DNA of 64,000 nt from Bifidobacterium reuteri DSM 23975 (GTDB taxonomy: Bacteria; Actinomycetota; Actinomycetes; Actinomycetales; Bifidobacteriaceae), in contig NZ_JGZK01000004.1 in the NCBI RefSeq assembly GCF_000741695.1, positions 1 to 64,000 of the forward strand, read 5' to 3'. Positions 34,516-44,284 of the stretch are shown piece after piece. Positions within the stretch are counted from its first letter, which is position 1. Every line of letters starts with the position of its first letter. The notes below the pieces were generated by a model, which ran no database searches, was not told the origin of the DNA, and was given only the letters and a program-made list of their open reading frames with translations. Position numbers and translations under genes: made by a program.

Positions 34516-35659
34516 GCGCTCTATCTTGGCACACGCGAATGACGTGTTTCTTGCGGTTCGCTGAATATCCACTGGGAAGACATACAGCTTTCTGTCCATG
34601 CCAATCGACGATCAGACGATCGATGGCCTCAATGTGCGCGGCGCTGGCAGCTATCCGCGCCTCGCTCAGCGCGTGTGCCACCACGCGCAGGCGAATCGAA
34701 GGCGGTTCTTCCGCCAACAGCCTGGCATCGATGGTCACCGTGGCGCCAGCCCCCTGCTGCGCACGCGGGTCAAGGGCAACGGCATCGGGCGCAGCGGCAT
34801 CACAGGAAGAGCGGGAATCGGGAGCGACGTGCACCGCCTGCGCCTCGACCGCAGCTGACTGCCGATCGAGATACTCCTTGTCATACCGAATCAGGCGCGC
34901 ATTGGCGGACAGGTGGCGCGCCACATCCACCCCGGCGAGCTGCCGCAGCAGCGGCATCAGGTCATGGCGGATGCGAGAACGCAGCGGATAGCCGCCCGGC
35001 AACGGGCCATCCATCTGCTCACCATTGGTGGGGTCGTCCCAATAGTCGAGCGACAGATCCTCGCAGATGCCGGTTGTATCGGCTCGTGTGACATCCAGCA
35101 GCGGCCGCAGGAACCGGACGTCCTGACGCATAGTGACGGGCGGCATGCCTGCCACCATGTCGATGCCGTGGCCGCGCAGCAATCCGATCAGCACAGTTTC
35201 GGCCTGATCATCCATCGTATGGGCCAGCAGCACGCAGGCCGCGCCCCATTCGCGCGCGGCATCGCACAACGCCTGATAGCGTGCGGTGCGAGCGGCGGAC
35301 TCCAGTCCCTCGCCCTGATCATGGACCTCGACCGCACGAACCAGAACCGGTTCCAGACTGAGCTTGTGGCACCGTCGCGCGGTCTGGTCGGCGACTGTAT
35401 CCGAACCGTCTTGCAACTGATGATCGATGATGACCGCCCCGCAGCGCAATCCCAGCGAGGCACATACGATATGGCTTACCGCAGCCAGCGCCATAGAGTC
35501 GCGACCACCGGAGCATGCGACCAACACCAGCGGCGCATCAGCAGCAGGCTCATGCTCGCCATGGCGCAGGAATTCCGGCGATTGACGTTCAATCCCCGCC
35601 TGAGCGAGCGCCAGACGAACCCCACCCACGGCAGTGCGCAGTCGTGCCGAATACACCAT
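34502..35659 (-). CDS. tilS: tRNA(Ile)-lysidine synthase
   Basis: A 385-aa enzyme that attaches lysine to C34 of the CAU-anticodon tRNA-Ile, changing its decoding to AUA. The P-loop pyrophosphatase motif is ACSGGRDSMALA near residue 48; CGAVIIDHQLQDGS, GEGLESAARTARYQAL and LLAHTMDDQAETVLIGLLRG are further core motifs. The C-terminal part is shorter and less conserved, as in actinobacterial TilS. ATG 35659 follows the PBP4 stop by 24 bp. It is placed between the carboxypeptidase and hpt genes in one transcription direction. Confidence 0.93.
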   Translation of the reverse strand: MVYSARLRTAVGGVRLALAQAGIERQSPEFLRHGEHEPAADAPLVLVACSGGRDSMALAAVSHIVCASLGLRCGAVIIDHQLQDGSDTVADQTARRCHKLSLEPVLVRAVEVHDQGEGLESAARTARYQALCDAAREWGAACVLLAHTMDDQAETVLIGLLRGHGIDMVAGMPPVTMRQDVRFLRPLLDVTRADTTGICEDLSLDYWDDPTNGEQMDGPLPGGYPLRSRIRHDLMPLLRQLAGVDVARHLSANARLIRYDKEYLDRQSAAVEAQAVHVAPDSRSSCDAAAPDAVALDPRAQQGAGATVTIDARLLAEEPPSIRLRVVAHALSEARIAASAAHIEAIDRLIVDWHGQKAVCLPSGYSANRKKHVIRVCQDRAHANR

Positions 35660-35683
35660 ATGAATCCTTATCCGATCCTGCGT

Positions 35684-37156
35684 TTACAGCCTTGCCAGTC
35701 CGGTGACGAACACGTCGACGGCATTGCGCGCAGCCTCAAAATCATCCGGGTTGTTGACCACCACGGCGAATGCCAGCACTCCCCCATCGAGGCGCGAGAC
35801 ATTGCCCGCCATGGAGGTCACATGGGCGAGGCTTCCGGTCTTGGCGCGAATCAGGCCGGCCACCTTCTCGTCGGTATATCGGTAGGCGGCCGTGCCGGTC
35901 AGGCCGATGACCGACAGGCCTTCGGCAGCGGCCGCTCCCACACCTTCATGCAGATTGCGTTGCTGGACGGCAACCAACATGTGCGCAGTGAGACGGGAAC
36001 CATCCGAGAGTCCCGAGCAATCGGCCATGGTCAGTCCTGCGGCATCGATGCCGAGCTTCTCCAGCGCCGAACGCACCGCCTGAACGCCCCCTTCCGGACT
36101 GTTCCTGGCACCTGAGGCAAGCGCTGTCAGCCGTCCGAACTCCTCGGCGAGCGTATTATCGGAATGCCTCAGCGTATAGGCCAGGATCTCGCCAAGGGTC
36201 GCCGAACTGACCGAGGCGATAGGGCTCACGCCTTCCGGAGCCGCGGAGGCGGAGGGGTCGCCGGTTACCGTGATGCCATTGTCCGCAAGCAGCCTGGCGA
36301 ACCGTGTGACCGTATCCTGTACGGTATGCTGCGAGAGCTCTGGATATCCCGTCGAATCATCGGGGTCCGCAGGCGCGGGGAAGCCGTCGCCGTATTGGCG
36401 GCCGCCGTCGATGGCCATCGAAGAGACCGGCGTGTAATACATGGTGTAATCGGCCTGCACCGAATCGCCTGAAGCCAATCCTTGCGGTATGCGGCTGTCG
36501 CCGAACAGCGTGTCATCGTAATGCAGGCTCACGCTTCCTATGCCCCGTTGGGCGAGTGCGGCGGCGGTCGCCTGGGCCAATGTGGCCAGGCCTGCGCGTC
36601 CGTTGATGTGGTCGGGGTCTGATTGTCCTGCGGAAAGCAGCATGTCACCGTTGCCTTTGAGCGTGACCACCGTATCGCCGGAGTCTTCGGAGATGTATGT
36701 CTGGGTGTCGAGCGTCGAGGCCATGTCCAACGTGGATGATGCAGCCAAGGCGGTGAGCGTCTTCAATGTGGATGCCGGTTCCCGGGGAGTGGACGCCGCA
36801 TGCTCGGCTGCGGTATGGCCTTGCGCGTCTTGGATGATCACCGAGACATCATGTCCCACGCCATCGGCCGAAAGCAGGTCAGTGACCAAGCGCTGCGCCT
36901 GTGCACTGTCGATGGACCTGCCGAGATCGGCCGAGGCGACCAGACCGTCACCCGTCTTGGCCGCGACCGTCTGCGGGAAGGTTACTGCGGAGACAGGCTT
37001 CGCCGTGAGTATGCCCGGAACCATGTCCTCGACGTCCGCGATGCAATATGCGGTGAACAAGACGACAGTGACGATGGACGAGATCGTCACGGTGATGCGA
37101 CGGCCCATACAGCCGCGGCCATGCGACCCGTCTCCGTCCACGCCTGTTCTGCTCAT
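35684..37156 (-). CDS. dacB: D-alanyl-D-alanine carboxypeptidase/endopeptidase (PBP4, peptidase S13)
   Basis: A 490-aa peptidoglycan-trimming enzyme anchored outside the membrane. The N-terminal hydrophobic segment (residues ~20-40, TVTISSIVTVVLFTAYCI) acts as signal or anchor. The three active-site motifs of S13 enzymes are present: ASTLK (~residue 128), SDN (HSDNTLAEEFGRL) and KTG (RAKTGSL). Length fits the family. It is the first gene of the dacB-tilS-hpt-ftsH series on the minus strand. The transcription start is probably in the ~60 bp between this gene and the glycosyltransferase gene upstream, although no clear boxes are seen. Confidence 0.9.
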   Translation of the reverse strand: MSRTGVDGDGSHGRGCMGRRITVTISSIVTVVLFTAYCIADVEDMVPGILTAKPVSAVTFPQTVAAKTGDGLVASADLGRSIDSAQAQRLVTDLLSADGVGHDVSVIIQDAQGHTAAEHAASTPREPASTLKTLTALAASSTLDMASTLDTQTYISEDSGDTVVTLKGNGDMLLSAGQSDPDHINGRAGLATLAQATAAALAQRGIGSVSLHYDDTLFGDSRIPQGLASGDSVQADYTMYYTPVSSMAIDGGRQYGDGFPAPADPDDSTGYPELSQHTVQDTVTRFARLLADNGITVTGDPSASAAPEGVSPIASVSSATLGEILAYTLRHSDNTLAEEFGRLTALASGARNSPEGGVQAVRSALEKLGIDAAGLTMADCSGLSDGSRLTAHMLVAVQQRNLHEGVGAAAAEGLSVIGLTGTAAYRYTDEKVAGLIRAKTGSLAHVTSMAGNVSRLDGGVLAFAVVVNNPDDFEAARNAVDVFVTGLARL

Positions 37157-37218
37157 TGATGTCCTCCGATGTGTCGTTCCGTGGATCGCATGACAGCGAA
37201 CCTCCCGGACTTCAAGAT

Positions 37219-38451
37219 TCAGCCCTTATGGGTGATGGGCTTCCACTGCGCCTTGGCGAAGATGGCCTGGAAGGAGATGGGCACGTAGCTGAGCATGTAG
37301 ATCGGGAAGCTCAGCACATATGCCAGCAGCTCCTTGTTGGAGGCGCCGATCTGGTCACGTTCCACGATGATGGTCAGCGCGGCCAACGCCATCAGACCGA
37401 GCACCGAAGTCACGATGCCGCTTGACCAGCCGATCAGAGACTGCAATTGGCTGGCCCAGGAGACAAAGCCGAAGGCCGCGAACAACGCGCCCATCAATAT
37501 GCGAATCACACCGAGCACAGTGAACGGGCACAGCATCAGCGTGAAGTCGATGCAGGAGAAATCACGCTCACGAACCGCGCGTTTGAGCAGGGCGGGCCCG
37601 TAATAGCGAAAGACCTGAAGGAATCCCTTGCTCCAGCGCAGGCGCTGACGCCAGCTTTGCGCGAACGTGACCGGCTGCTCATCGTACAGGATCGCATTGC
37701 CGCAGTAACCGATGCGGTCGCCGTGCAGAATCGAATCCATCGTGAATTCGAGGTCTTCGGTGAGCAGATGGAATTTCCAGCCTTTGTTCCGCTTCATGAC
37801 ATCGCGGGAGAACATGAAACCAGTGCCGCCCACATGGCAGGAGGACCCCAGGATCATGCGGGAATTGGACAGGAACCTCGATTCGCGGATGAACCAGAGC
37901 GCCGAACCGGAGGAGACCCAGTTGTCGGCGAGGTTCACCGAGTTGCGGTAACTGGTCAGGATCTTGAAACCGGCGTTGAAGCCCTTGTTCATCTCTTCGA
38001 AGTAGTGCTTGTCGAGCCTGTTGTCCGCATCAAAGACGAAGTAGGCGTCGTAATCGTCAGACACCCCGGTTTCGAGCATGTGCCCAAGCAGATACGTCAG
38101 CGCGTATCCTTTGCCTATCTGCTGCATATTATGCCGCTCGAGCACATGGCATCCGCGTGCGCGCACCACGTCGGCGGTCCTGTCAGTGCAGTTGTCGGCC
38201 ACCAGCCAGATGTCAATGAGATCCGCGGGATAGGTCTGCGCACGAATCGAATCGATGAGATTGCCGATGACGTTCTCCTCGTTTCTGGCGGAGATCAGCA
38301 CGGCATATCGGTTGGTCATCGGCGCATCCGGGAAGCGCACCGGTTTGGCGAACAGCGACATGACGATGCACACGCCCTGATACACCATGCCGGCACCACC
38401 GATGATGAACAACAGCACGTCAAGCACGGAAAGCAGCGTCATCAGCGCCAC
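37219..38451 (-). CDS. family 2 glycosyltransferase, processive membrane type
   Basis: A 410-aa inverting GT2 enzyme with an N-terminal membrane segment (residues ~5-35) and two to three C-terminal ones. Catalytic features: VLISARNEENVIGNLIDSI, DNCTDRTAD, the DxD-type FVFDADNRL, the acceptor-site TEDLEFT and the processive motif QRLRW. This layout resembles BcsA/hyaluronan-synthase-type enzymes, so it may make a surface polysaccharide or glycolipid. Its start overlaps the end of the AI-2E family gene by 10 bp, so the two are coupled. Product unknown. Confidence 0.85.
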   Translation of the reverse strand: MALMTLLSVLDVLLFIIGGAGMVYQGVCIVMSLFAKPVRFPDAPMTNRYAVLISARNEENVIGNLIDSIRAQTYPADLIDIWLVADNCTDRTADVVRARGCHVLERHNMQQIGKGYALTYLLGHMLETGVSDDYDAYFVFDADNRLDKHYFEEMNKGFNAGFKILTSYRNSVNLADNWVSSGSALWFIRESRFLSNSRMILGSSCHVGGTGFMFSRDVMKRNKGWKFHLLTEDLEFTMDSILHGDRIGYCGNAILYDEQPVTFAQSWRQRLRWSKGFLQVFRYYGPALLKRAVRERDFSCIDFTLMLCPFTVLGVIRILMGALFAAFGFVSWASQLQSLIGWSSGIVTSVLGLMALAALTIIVERDQIGASNKELLAYVLSFPIYMLSYVPISFQAIFAKAQWKPITHKG

Positions 38452-39971
38452 CCCGTTCTCGGATTGTCGGAGGATGCGGCAGGGGCGTCGGCGTCGTGCC
38501 CCTCGGCGCCATGCAGCGTCCGCTTCTTGTGCTCGCCATCCAGAACACGCTTCGGAATCGCCACGGTGGCCGATTCATCCTCGTCATCGTCCTTCGGCAG
38601 CGGACCACCCGTCTCAAGGGCATACAACTCCTGCTGGAGCTTGCGCAGCTCGTCGTCCATAGGCACCCTCTTGGTGGAGCCCTTGGCGGCGCGCGGCACA
38701 TGCTCGCCGATAGGGTGCAGTACATGCTCGCCGAACGCCTCGGACGCCTCCACGATCTTCGACTTCTTCTCAGGTGTCGGATCGTACATCAGCGGCGAGT
38801 CGATCAGCTCATACCGTCTGGTGTAGGCGCGGAAAATCACCTGAATCGAGGCGGTGACCGGCAGTGCGAGGAACGCGCCCAGTGCGCCGAACAAGGAACC
38901 GAACGCAAGCACGGCCAGGAAAGCGACCGCGGCGTTGATGTCCATCGTGCGTTGGGAGATCTTCGGCGAAAGGATGAGGTTCTCGATCTGCTGGTAGATG
39001 ATGATGAACACCAACACGGCGAGCGCATAGGTCCATCCGCGGTTGCCCCAGGCGAACAGCACCGGCAACGCGCCGCCGATGTAAGTGCCGACAGTGGGGA
39101 TGAACTGGGAGACGACGCCGCAGAACAATGCCAACGGCAGCCAATAGGGCACTTGCAGCACTTCAAGGAAGATGGCGGTGCAGGCCGCGTTGATCAGCGC
39201 AAGGATTGATCGGGAGAACAGGAAGGACGAGATCTGATCCTGCGCCACGGTCCATACCAGCAGGAACCGGCGCTGCGTATCGGGCGCGAGCCAACGGCAG
39301 AACGAGCGGCGCAGCTTCGGTCCGGCGGCGGAAATGTAATACGTGGTCATGACCACGGTCATCAGGTTGAGCAGGAAGCTCAGCAGACCGCCAACAGTAT
39401 TCATCGCGGTGCCTGCGAAATCGGTGACCCAGGAAGTCTGGATGTTGTTGAGGATCTCAGAACCAAGGCTGTTGATCTCGGGTAGCTTGAACGTGCTGTA
39501 CTGTCCGAGGAACTCGCGGATCTGCTCGTACATGGCGGGCAGTCCGCTCACCATGGCGACGACCTGGGAAACGAACATGCTGCCGAACAGCGTCAGCAAC
39601 ACGCCGATGATCACGGCCACACCCACCAGACCGATCGCCGTTGCCGCGCCACGTTTCCATCCATGGCTCACCATCGCGATCACCAGCGGCTCGATGGCGA
39701 GCGCCAGGAACAGCGAGATGATGATGTCGAGCACCAGATACGAGATGCTGCCCCACGAGCGCCAGCAGAAGCTGAATATCACAATGGCCATCGCCACATA
39801 CAGCAGGGCGCGTCCGAACCATTCGGGAGGTCTGCGAGGATCGCCTTTCGCGGGGAACAGCGACCCGAGATCTATGCGGTTTTCGGTATCGGACGGGGCA
39901 CCCGGGCCTTTACGGCCTGAGGCTTGGGCACCGGCATCCGGTGTCGTGTCATTGCGTGCGCTTTCGCTCAT
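38442..39971 (-). CDS. AI-2E family transporter-like membrane protein
   Basis: A 509-aa protein of the AI-2E/UPF0118 family. About eight membrane segments lie between residues ~55 and 390 (ALLYVAMAIVIFSFCW; LVLDIIISLFLALAI; ATAIGLVGVAVIIGVLLTLFG). VGTYIGGALPVLFAWGN and YQQIENLILSPKISQRTMDINAAVAFLAVLAFGSLFGALGAFLALPVTASIQ are the family's most conserved parts. A long acidic C-terminal tail (KDDDEDESATVAIPKR) is cytoplasmic. ATG 39971 follows GGGGAG. Members export or import diverse small molecules or Na+/H+; the autoinducer-2 role holds only for TqsA, so the substrate is open. It is coupled to the downstream glycosyltransferase and divergent from another. Confidence 0.85.
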   Translation of the reverse strand: MSESARNDTTPDAGAQASGRKGPGAPSDTENRIDLGSLFPAKGDPRRPPEWFGRALLYVAMAIVIFSFCWRSWGSISYLVLDIIISLFLALAIEPLVIAMVSHGWKRGAATAIGLVGVAVIIGVLLTLFGSMFVSQVVAMVSGLPAMYEQIREFLGQYSTFKLPEINSLGSEILNNIQTSWVTDFAGTAMNTVGGLLSFLLNLMTVVMTTYYISAAGPKLRRSFCRWLAPDTQRRFLLVWTVAQDQISSFLFSRSILALINAACTAIFLEVLQVPYWLPLALFCGVVSQFIPTVGTYIGGALPVLFAWGNRGWTYALAVLVFIIIYQQIENLILSPKISQRTMDINAAVAFLAVLAFGSLFGALGAFLALPVTASIQVIFRAYTRRYELIDSPLMYDPTPEKKSKIVEASEAFGEHVLHPIGEHVPRAAKGSTKRVPMDDELRKLQQELYALETGGPLPKDDDEDESATVAIPKRVLDGEHKKRTLHGAEGHDADAPAASSDNPRTGWR

Positions 39972-40049
39972 GGCTCCCCATTGTAGCGGGGACCGAGATG
40001 TCCGGCCGTTCTTCCCGGTGGCGTACACCCGCTTTTCTATTCTGGAGTC

Positions 40050-40976
40050 ATGCTTACCGTTTCGATCATCATCCCCGCGTGGAACGAAGCCGAACGTATC
40101 CGAGACTGTCTGCTGAACGCCACGCGGCAGACCGTCATGCCCTATGAAGTGCTGGTGGTGGACAATCGCTCGACCGACGACACCTGTGCGATCGTTGAGC
40201 AGTTCATCGCCGAGCATCCGGATGCTCCTGTCAAACTGCTGCATCAGAACGATGAGCAGGGACTGATTCCCACCCGCAATTACGGGTTCAACCATGCCAC
40301 CGGCGATGTGTTGGGCCGTTTCGACGCCGACTGCATGATTCGTCCGGACTGGGTCGAGGTGGTCAGCGGTATTTTCACCGAAGACGCCGATGCAATGGGT
40401 GCCACTGGCCCTGTGATGTACTATGACATGCCTTCCCGTCACTTCGGGCTTCGCGGCGACAATTCCCTGCGCAAGCGCATCTACCGCGCCGACGGCGGCC
40501 AGCCGTTGCTGTTCGGCTCGAATATGGCGTTGCGCGCAACCGCCTGGCAGCAGATCGCAAACGAAGTCTGCCGGGATAAAGCCGATGTGATGCATGAGGA
40601 TATCGACGTCTCCCTGCATCTGATGGGCAGGAATCTGAAAACCGTGTATTCGCCGCGCATGATTGCGGCCATGAGCGCGCGGCGCATGGACACTTCGCTG
40701 GGTTCGTTCCTGAATTACATGCGACGTTTCAAGAACACGTTCAACGCGCATCCCCAGCATTGGCGCAAGCATAAGCCGGAGGTGCTCTTCACCGCCATGT
40801 ATCCGGTGATGCATCTGTTCTATCCGGTATGGCAGAAAGTGCTTGATTCCGCGGATATCAATCCCGCCGAAGCCGCATGGATCAATGAGCAGATGAAGCT
40901 GGCCGAGGCCGAGGGCAAGAAGCTCTACGACGAGACGCCCACCGACGAGGAATACGACGAGAAGCACGGCAAGTAG
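40050..40976 (+). CDS. family 2 glycosyltransferase (soluble)
   Basis: A 308-aa GT-A enzyme. N-terminal features are VSIIIPAWNEAERIRDCL, VVDNRSTDDT and the DxD motif GRFDADCMI; HEDIDVSLHLMG carries the acceptor-side acidic residue. The C-terminal ~60 residues are charged and not conserved (EEYDEKHGK). There are no clear membrane spans. It diverges from the AI-2E family gene with ~78 bp between starts, and ends at a strong hairpin shared with convergent fucO. Donor and acceptor unknown; glycolipid or capsule synthesis is likely for this family. Confidence 0.85.
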   Translation: MLTVSIIIPAWNEAERIRDCLLNATRQTVMPYEVLVVDNRSTDDTCAIVEQFIAEHPDAPVKLLHQNDEQGLIPTRNYGFNHATGDVLGRFDADCMIRPDWVEVVSGIFTEDADAMGATGPVMYYDMPSRHFGLRGDNSLRKRIYRADGGQPLLFGSNMALRATAWQQIANEVCRDKADVMHEDIDVSLHLMGRNLKTVYSPRMIAAMSARRMDTSLGSFLNYMRRFKNTFNAHPQHWRKHKPEVLFTAMYPVMHLFYPVWQKVLDSADINPAEAAWINEQMKLAEAEGKKLYDETPTDEEYDEKHGK

Positions 40977-40996
40977 CCGAAAACAGCCGAAAAACA

Positions 40997-41040
40997 GATT
41001 GAGGGGAGCTGCGGAAATAGGTCCGCAGCTCCCCTCAATC
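40997..41040. terminator. bidirectional hairpin between convergent genes
   Basis: GATTGAGGGGAGCTGCGGA (40997-41015) pairs perfectly with TCCGCAGCTCCCCTCAATC (41022-41040) around the loop AATAGG. This 19-bp stem lies between the glycosyltransferase gene and convergent fucO. No strong U-run, so it may work with a factor or simply as a stability element. Confidence 0.7.
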
Positions 41041-41101
41041 GTATTACTATGCCTGTTGCCGTATATCGCAGACTATGGGGCCGACTATGGCAATCGACGG
41101 A

Positions 41102-42253
41102 TCACATCAGGCTCTTGTAGATGGCGAGGATGTCTTCCTCGGTGGCCTTGCGCGGGTTGCCCGGGGTGCACACGTCGTTGAAGGCGTCGTGCGCCAGCGG
41201 GGCGAGGTCGGCTTCGGTGGCGCCAACTTCGGAGATCGTGGTCGGGTTCTTCAGGTCCACGGTCAGCTTGTGGACGGCCTGAACGGCCTCCTCGCGCACC
41301 TTTTCGAGGTCGCCGGTGTAGGCATCCTCCACACCGAAGGCGTCGGCGATGTCGCGGTACTTCTCACCGGTGAAGTCCTTGTTGTATTCCATGACCGGGG
41401 CCAGCAGGATGCCGTTGGCCACACCGTGGGCCACGCCGAGGCGGCCGCCCAGCGGATGGGCCATGCCGTGCACCAGGCCGAGGCCGACGTTGGAATAGGC
41501 CATACCGGTGATGTAGGAGGCGTAAGCCATCTGCTCGCCGGCAGGAATGTCACCGTCGGCGGACTTCGCGAGGTTCTTGGCGATCATGCGGATGGTCTGC
41601 ATAGACAGGCAGTCGGACAGGCTCCAGGCACCCGGGGTGATGTACCCCTCGATGGCGTGGGTCAGTGCGTCGAGACCGGTGGCCACCTTGAGGCCGCGCG
41701 GCATGGAGTCGGTCAGGTCCGGGTCCACGAAGGCGACGATCGGGATGTCGTGCGGGTCGACCGCCACGAACTTGCGCTTGTTGGCGGTGTCGGTGATCAC
41801 GTAGTTGATGGTGGTTTCGGAGGCGGTGCCAGCGGTGGTGGGCACACCGAAGATCGGCACGGACGGGTTCTTGGTGTCTGCCACACCCTCGAGGGAGAGC
41901 ACGTCAGCGAACTCCGGGTTGGCGGTGATGATGCCGATGCCCTTGCAGGTGTCCTGCGGGGAGCCGCCGCCCAGACCGATCAGGAAGTCAGCGCCGGATG
42001 CGGCGAACTTCTCGACGCCGTCCTTGATGCATTCGACCGGCGGGTTCGGCTTCACGTTGGAGAAGACCTCATAGGGCAGACCAGCCTCGTCCAGCACCTT
42101 GGTGACCTTCTCGGCGGTGCCAGTCTCAAGCAGGACCGGGTCGGTCACGATGAACGCCTTGGTGAAGCCATGCTGCTTCGCCACAGTCGGAATTTCCTTG
42201 ATGGCACCACGGCCGAAGTATGCGGTCTGGTTGAAAATCATCCTATATACCAT
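41102..42253 (-). CDS. fucO: lactaldehyde reductase / iron-containing alcohol dehydrogenase
   Basis: A 383-aa group III alcohol dehydrogenase that reduces L-lactaldehyde to 1,2-propanediol, the overflow step of fucose and rhamnose breakdown. The N-terminus NQTAYFGRGAIKEIP, NAD site IGLGGGSPQDTCKGIGI, GTASETT and the iron-binding histidine regions ATGLDALTHAIEGY and LVHGMAHPLGG-GVAHGVAN are all present. ATG 42253 follows AAAGGAGA. It is intact, in contrast to the frameshifted relative at 8.7-9.9 kb. It stands alone, divergent from cfa. 1,2-propanediol from fucose is a known bifidobacterial product, but other aldehydes are possible substrates. Confidence 0.9.
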   Translation of the reverse strand: MVYRMIFNQTAYFGRGAIKEIPTVAKQHGFTKAFIVTDPVLLETGTAEKVTKVLDEAGLPYEVFSNVKPNPPVECIKDGVEKFAASGADFLIGLGGGSPQDTCKGIGIITANPEFADVLSLEGVADTKNPSVPIFGVPTTAGTASETTINYVITDTANKRKFVAVDPHDIPIVAFVDPDLTDSMPRGLKVATGLDALTHAIEGYITPGAWSLSDCLSMQTIRMIAKNLAKSADGDIPAGEQMAYASYITGMAYSNVGLGLVHGMAHPLGGRLGVAHGVANGILLAPVMEYNKDFTGEKYRDIADAFGVEDAYTGDLEKVREEAVQAVHKLTVDLKNPTTISEVGATEADLAPLAHDAFNDVCTPGNPRKATEEDILAIYKSLM

Positions 42254-42452
42254 CGTTGCTCTCCTTTTGAGCGGTGTGCATCTGCGTTCAGGCCTCTCCA
42301 TCAGTGAGCGGCCCAACAATCCACTACTGTACTCTGCGCATATCGGTATTCCTGAAAACACGCTGGAAGCGACTAACACGACAAGCCATAGAACATGGAA
42401 CGAAACACCGGGAAAACGCCTGTCGCGAAAACCGGTAGCCAATATATTGTGC

Positions 42453-42474
42453 GTTCCGGAAGAGGACTAGAATC
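42453..42474 (+). promoter_or_regulatory. candidate cfa promoter
   Basis: A -10-like TAGAAT (42469-42474) is preceded by ATTGTG/TTGTGC near 42447-42454 with a short spacer of 15-16 bp. It lies 45 bp before the cfa start. The rest of the 265-bp fucO-cfa divergent region shows nothing else clear. Confidence 0.35.
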
Positions 42475-42519
42475 AATGCCGAAGTTGGGGGTGTATCACC
42501 ATAAGAGAATGAGGTAGGT

Positions 42520-43824
42520 ATGGCAAATGGCAAAACGATGACCGTCGCCGAGATGGTCTCGCTGTTCGTGGATTCAGCTGCGCCGTTGCGTGTGGATGCA
42601 TTCGACGGCTCGCACTTCGGCCCCGCGAATGCGGATCTCAAAGTCAGAATCACCAGTCCGAACTGCATGTATCAGCTGTTGACCCATCCCAATGAGATTG
42701 GCGTGGTGCGCGCCTACGTGCTCGGCGACTTCGACATCGACGGCATCGATTATGCGGATCCGTATCCGGCGATGCGTCAACTGATTTCACTGGCCAAATA
42801 CGTCAAGCCCCTCACGCCCATGTCCGTAGCCCGCGTATCCGCCGGCATTCTCAGCCATGGTTTCAGGAAGCCTCCGGTCCCCTCCACCGAGGGCCCGAGC
42901 AAGTTCGACCGCATCAAGCATGGACTGCTCCCCCACACCGAAAAAGCCGATTCGGAGACCGTCAGCTTCCACTATGACATGTCCAACGAGTTCTACGCCG
43001 ACTTCCTCGGCCCTTCGATGACCTACACCTGCGCGGTATTCGATGACGAGAATATGAGTCTCGAGGACGCTCAGGCCAACAAATTGCGACTGATTCTCGA
43101 CAAGCTCGGCTTGCAGCCGGGAGAGCGTTTGCTGGACATCGGCTGCGGCTGGGGCTCGATGGTCATCACCGCCGCGCGCCGAGGCATCAAGGCGCTCGGC
43201 GTCACACTGTCCAAGGAACAGGCCGCCTATGCCAACGAATGGATTCGCCGCGAAGGTCTGGAGCATCTCGCCGAAGTCCGCGTGCAGGATTACCGCGAAG
43301 TGCCCGAACGCGATTTCGACGGCATCTGCTCCATCGGCATGATGGAGCACGTCGGCACCAAGAACTACCAGAGCTACTTCGAGGACATGTACCGACTGCT
43401 CAAGCCGATGGGCCGGCTGCTCAACCATCAGATCACCATCAGTCACGACAAGCCGGACGGCAAGCCCGGCACCGACGAATTCCTCGACCGCTACATCTTC
43501 CCGGACGGCGACCTCGGCGCGCCAGGATTCATTGAATCCTGCATCCATGACGCCGGCTTCAATGTAGTGCATCAGGAGAACCTGCGCCAGCATTACGCGC
43601 TGACCCTGCACCACTGGAACAAGAACCTCTCCGAACACTGGGATGACGCGGTCAAGCATGTCGGCTTCGAGCGCGCCAAGGTCTGGGGCCTGTACATGGC
43701 CGCCTGTGCCTTGAACTTCGAACTCGACGGCATCCAGATTCATCAGTTCCTCGCCGTCAAGCCGGATCGCGTTGGTCACCCGGACGGCAAGTGGTATCCG
43801 CTGCGCCCCTGGTGGAGGGCGTGA
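42520..43824 (+). CDS. cfa: cyclopropane-fatty-acyl-phospholipid synthase
   Basis: A 434-aa S-adenosylmethionine-dependent enzyme that adds a methylene bridge to unsaturated phospholipid acyl chains, usually at stationary phase or under acid stress. The lipid-binding N-terminal domain (~1-120) is followed by SFHYDMSNEFYADFLGPSMTYTCAVF, the SAM motif LLDIGCGWGSM, GVTLSKEQAAYA and the active-site GMMEHVG. The end WRA follows the typical ...YMAACALNFELDGIQIHQFL. ATG 42520 follows GAGGTAGGT. It ends at a strong terminator. Confidence 0.93.
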   Translation: MANGKTMTVAEMVSLFVDSAAPLRVDAFDGSHFGPANADLKVRITSPNCMYQLLTHPNEIGVVRAYVLGDFDIDGIDYADPYPAMRQLISLAKYVKPLTPMSVARVSAGILSHGFRKPPVPSTEGPSKFDRIKHGLLPHTEKADSETVSFHYDMSNEFYADFLGPSMTYTCAVFDDENMSLEDAQANKLRLILDKLGLQPGERLLDIGCGWGSMVITAARRGIKALGVTLSKEQAAYANEWIRREGLEHLAEVRVQDYREVPERDFDGICSIGMMEHVGTKNYQSYFEDMYRLLKPMGRLLNHQITISHDKPDGKPGTDEFLDRYIFPDGDLGAPGFIESCIHDAGFNVVHQENLRQHYALTLHHWNKNLSEHWDDAVKHVGFERAKVWGLYMAACALNFELDGIQIHQFLAVKPDRVGHPDGKWYPLRPWWRA

Positions 43825-43841
43825 TACTGCCAGTAAGATGC

Positions 43842-43889
43842 GCCACGCCAACGCAACACCTACCAGTTTGCGTTGGCGTGGCATTTTTT
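43842..43889 (+). terminator. Rho-independent terminator after cfa
   Basis: GCCACGCCAACGCAA (43842-43856) pairs perfectly with TTGCGTTGGCGTGGC (43868-43882), followed by ATTTTTT. A classical strong terminator that marks the left edge of the accessory island. Confidence 0.9.
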
Positions 43890-44284
43890 ATGCACCGTCT
43901 TGCCACCACCCCATCACTTCAAATCCGCGGAATAACGCCATTCCTTTCCCTCATGCGACAGAAGCGCTTTTCTCCGGGAAAGAGAGGAAACGGGGACTCC
44001 AGAACCCGCCTCCTCCCGGGTCCCTGGAAGAAAAGCACGCCCGCAAGCCCGACGGCAAACCGCCGGACCACGAACGCACCATCAGCATCACCCCGCGCCA
44101 GGTGGCCCTGCGGCGGACAGATGTTGCCTCGATTGAACCACCTCATCGCGGATCGGGACTGTTGTATCGCTCTGGTTATGATCTGATTGCGAAACGCTGC
44201 GGTATGCATACAAGTCACATCGTATAATAGTCATGTATTTCAATTAAAAATTGATTATTATGAGTTTTAGAGAATGGCAATGCG
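43890..44284. other. non-coding or relic sequence before the ATPase gene
   Basis: About 395 bp without a recognisable gene. The plus-strand frame over 44020-44150 (KPDGKPPDHERTISITPRQV) has coding-like composition, but I cannot name a family and no start or ribosome site is visible. The last 70 bp are A/T-rich and contain TATAAT (44223-44228), the likely -10 for the next gene. Confidence 0.45.
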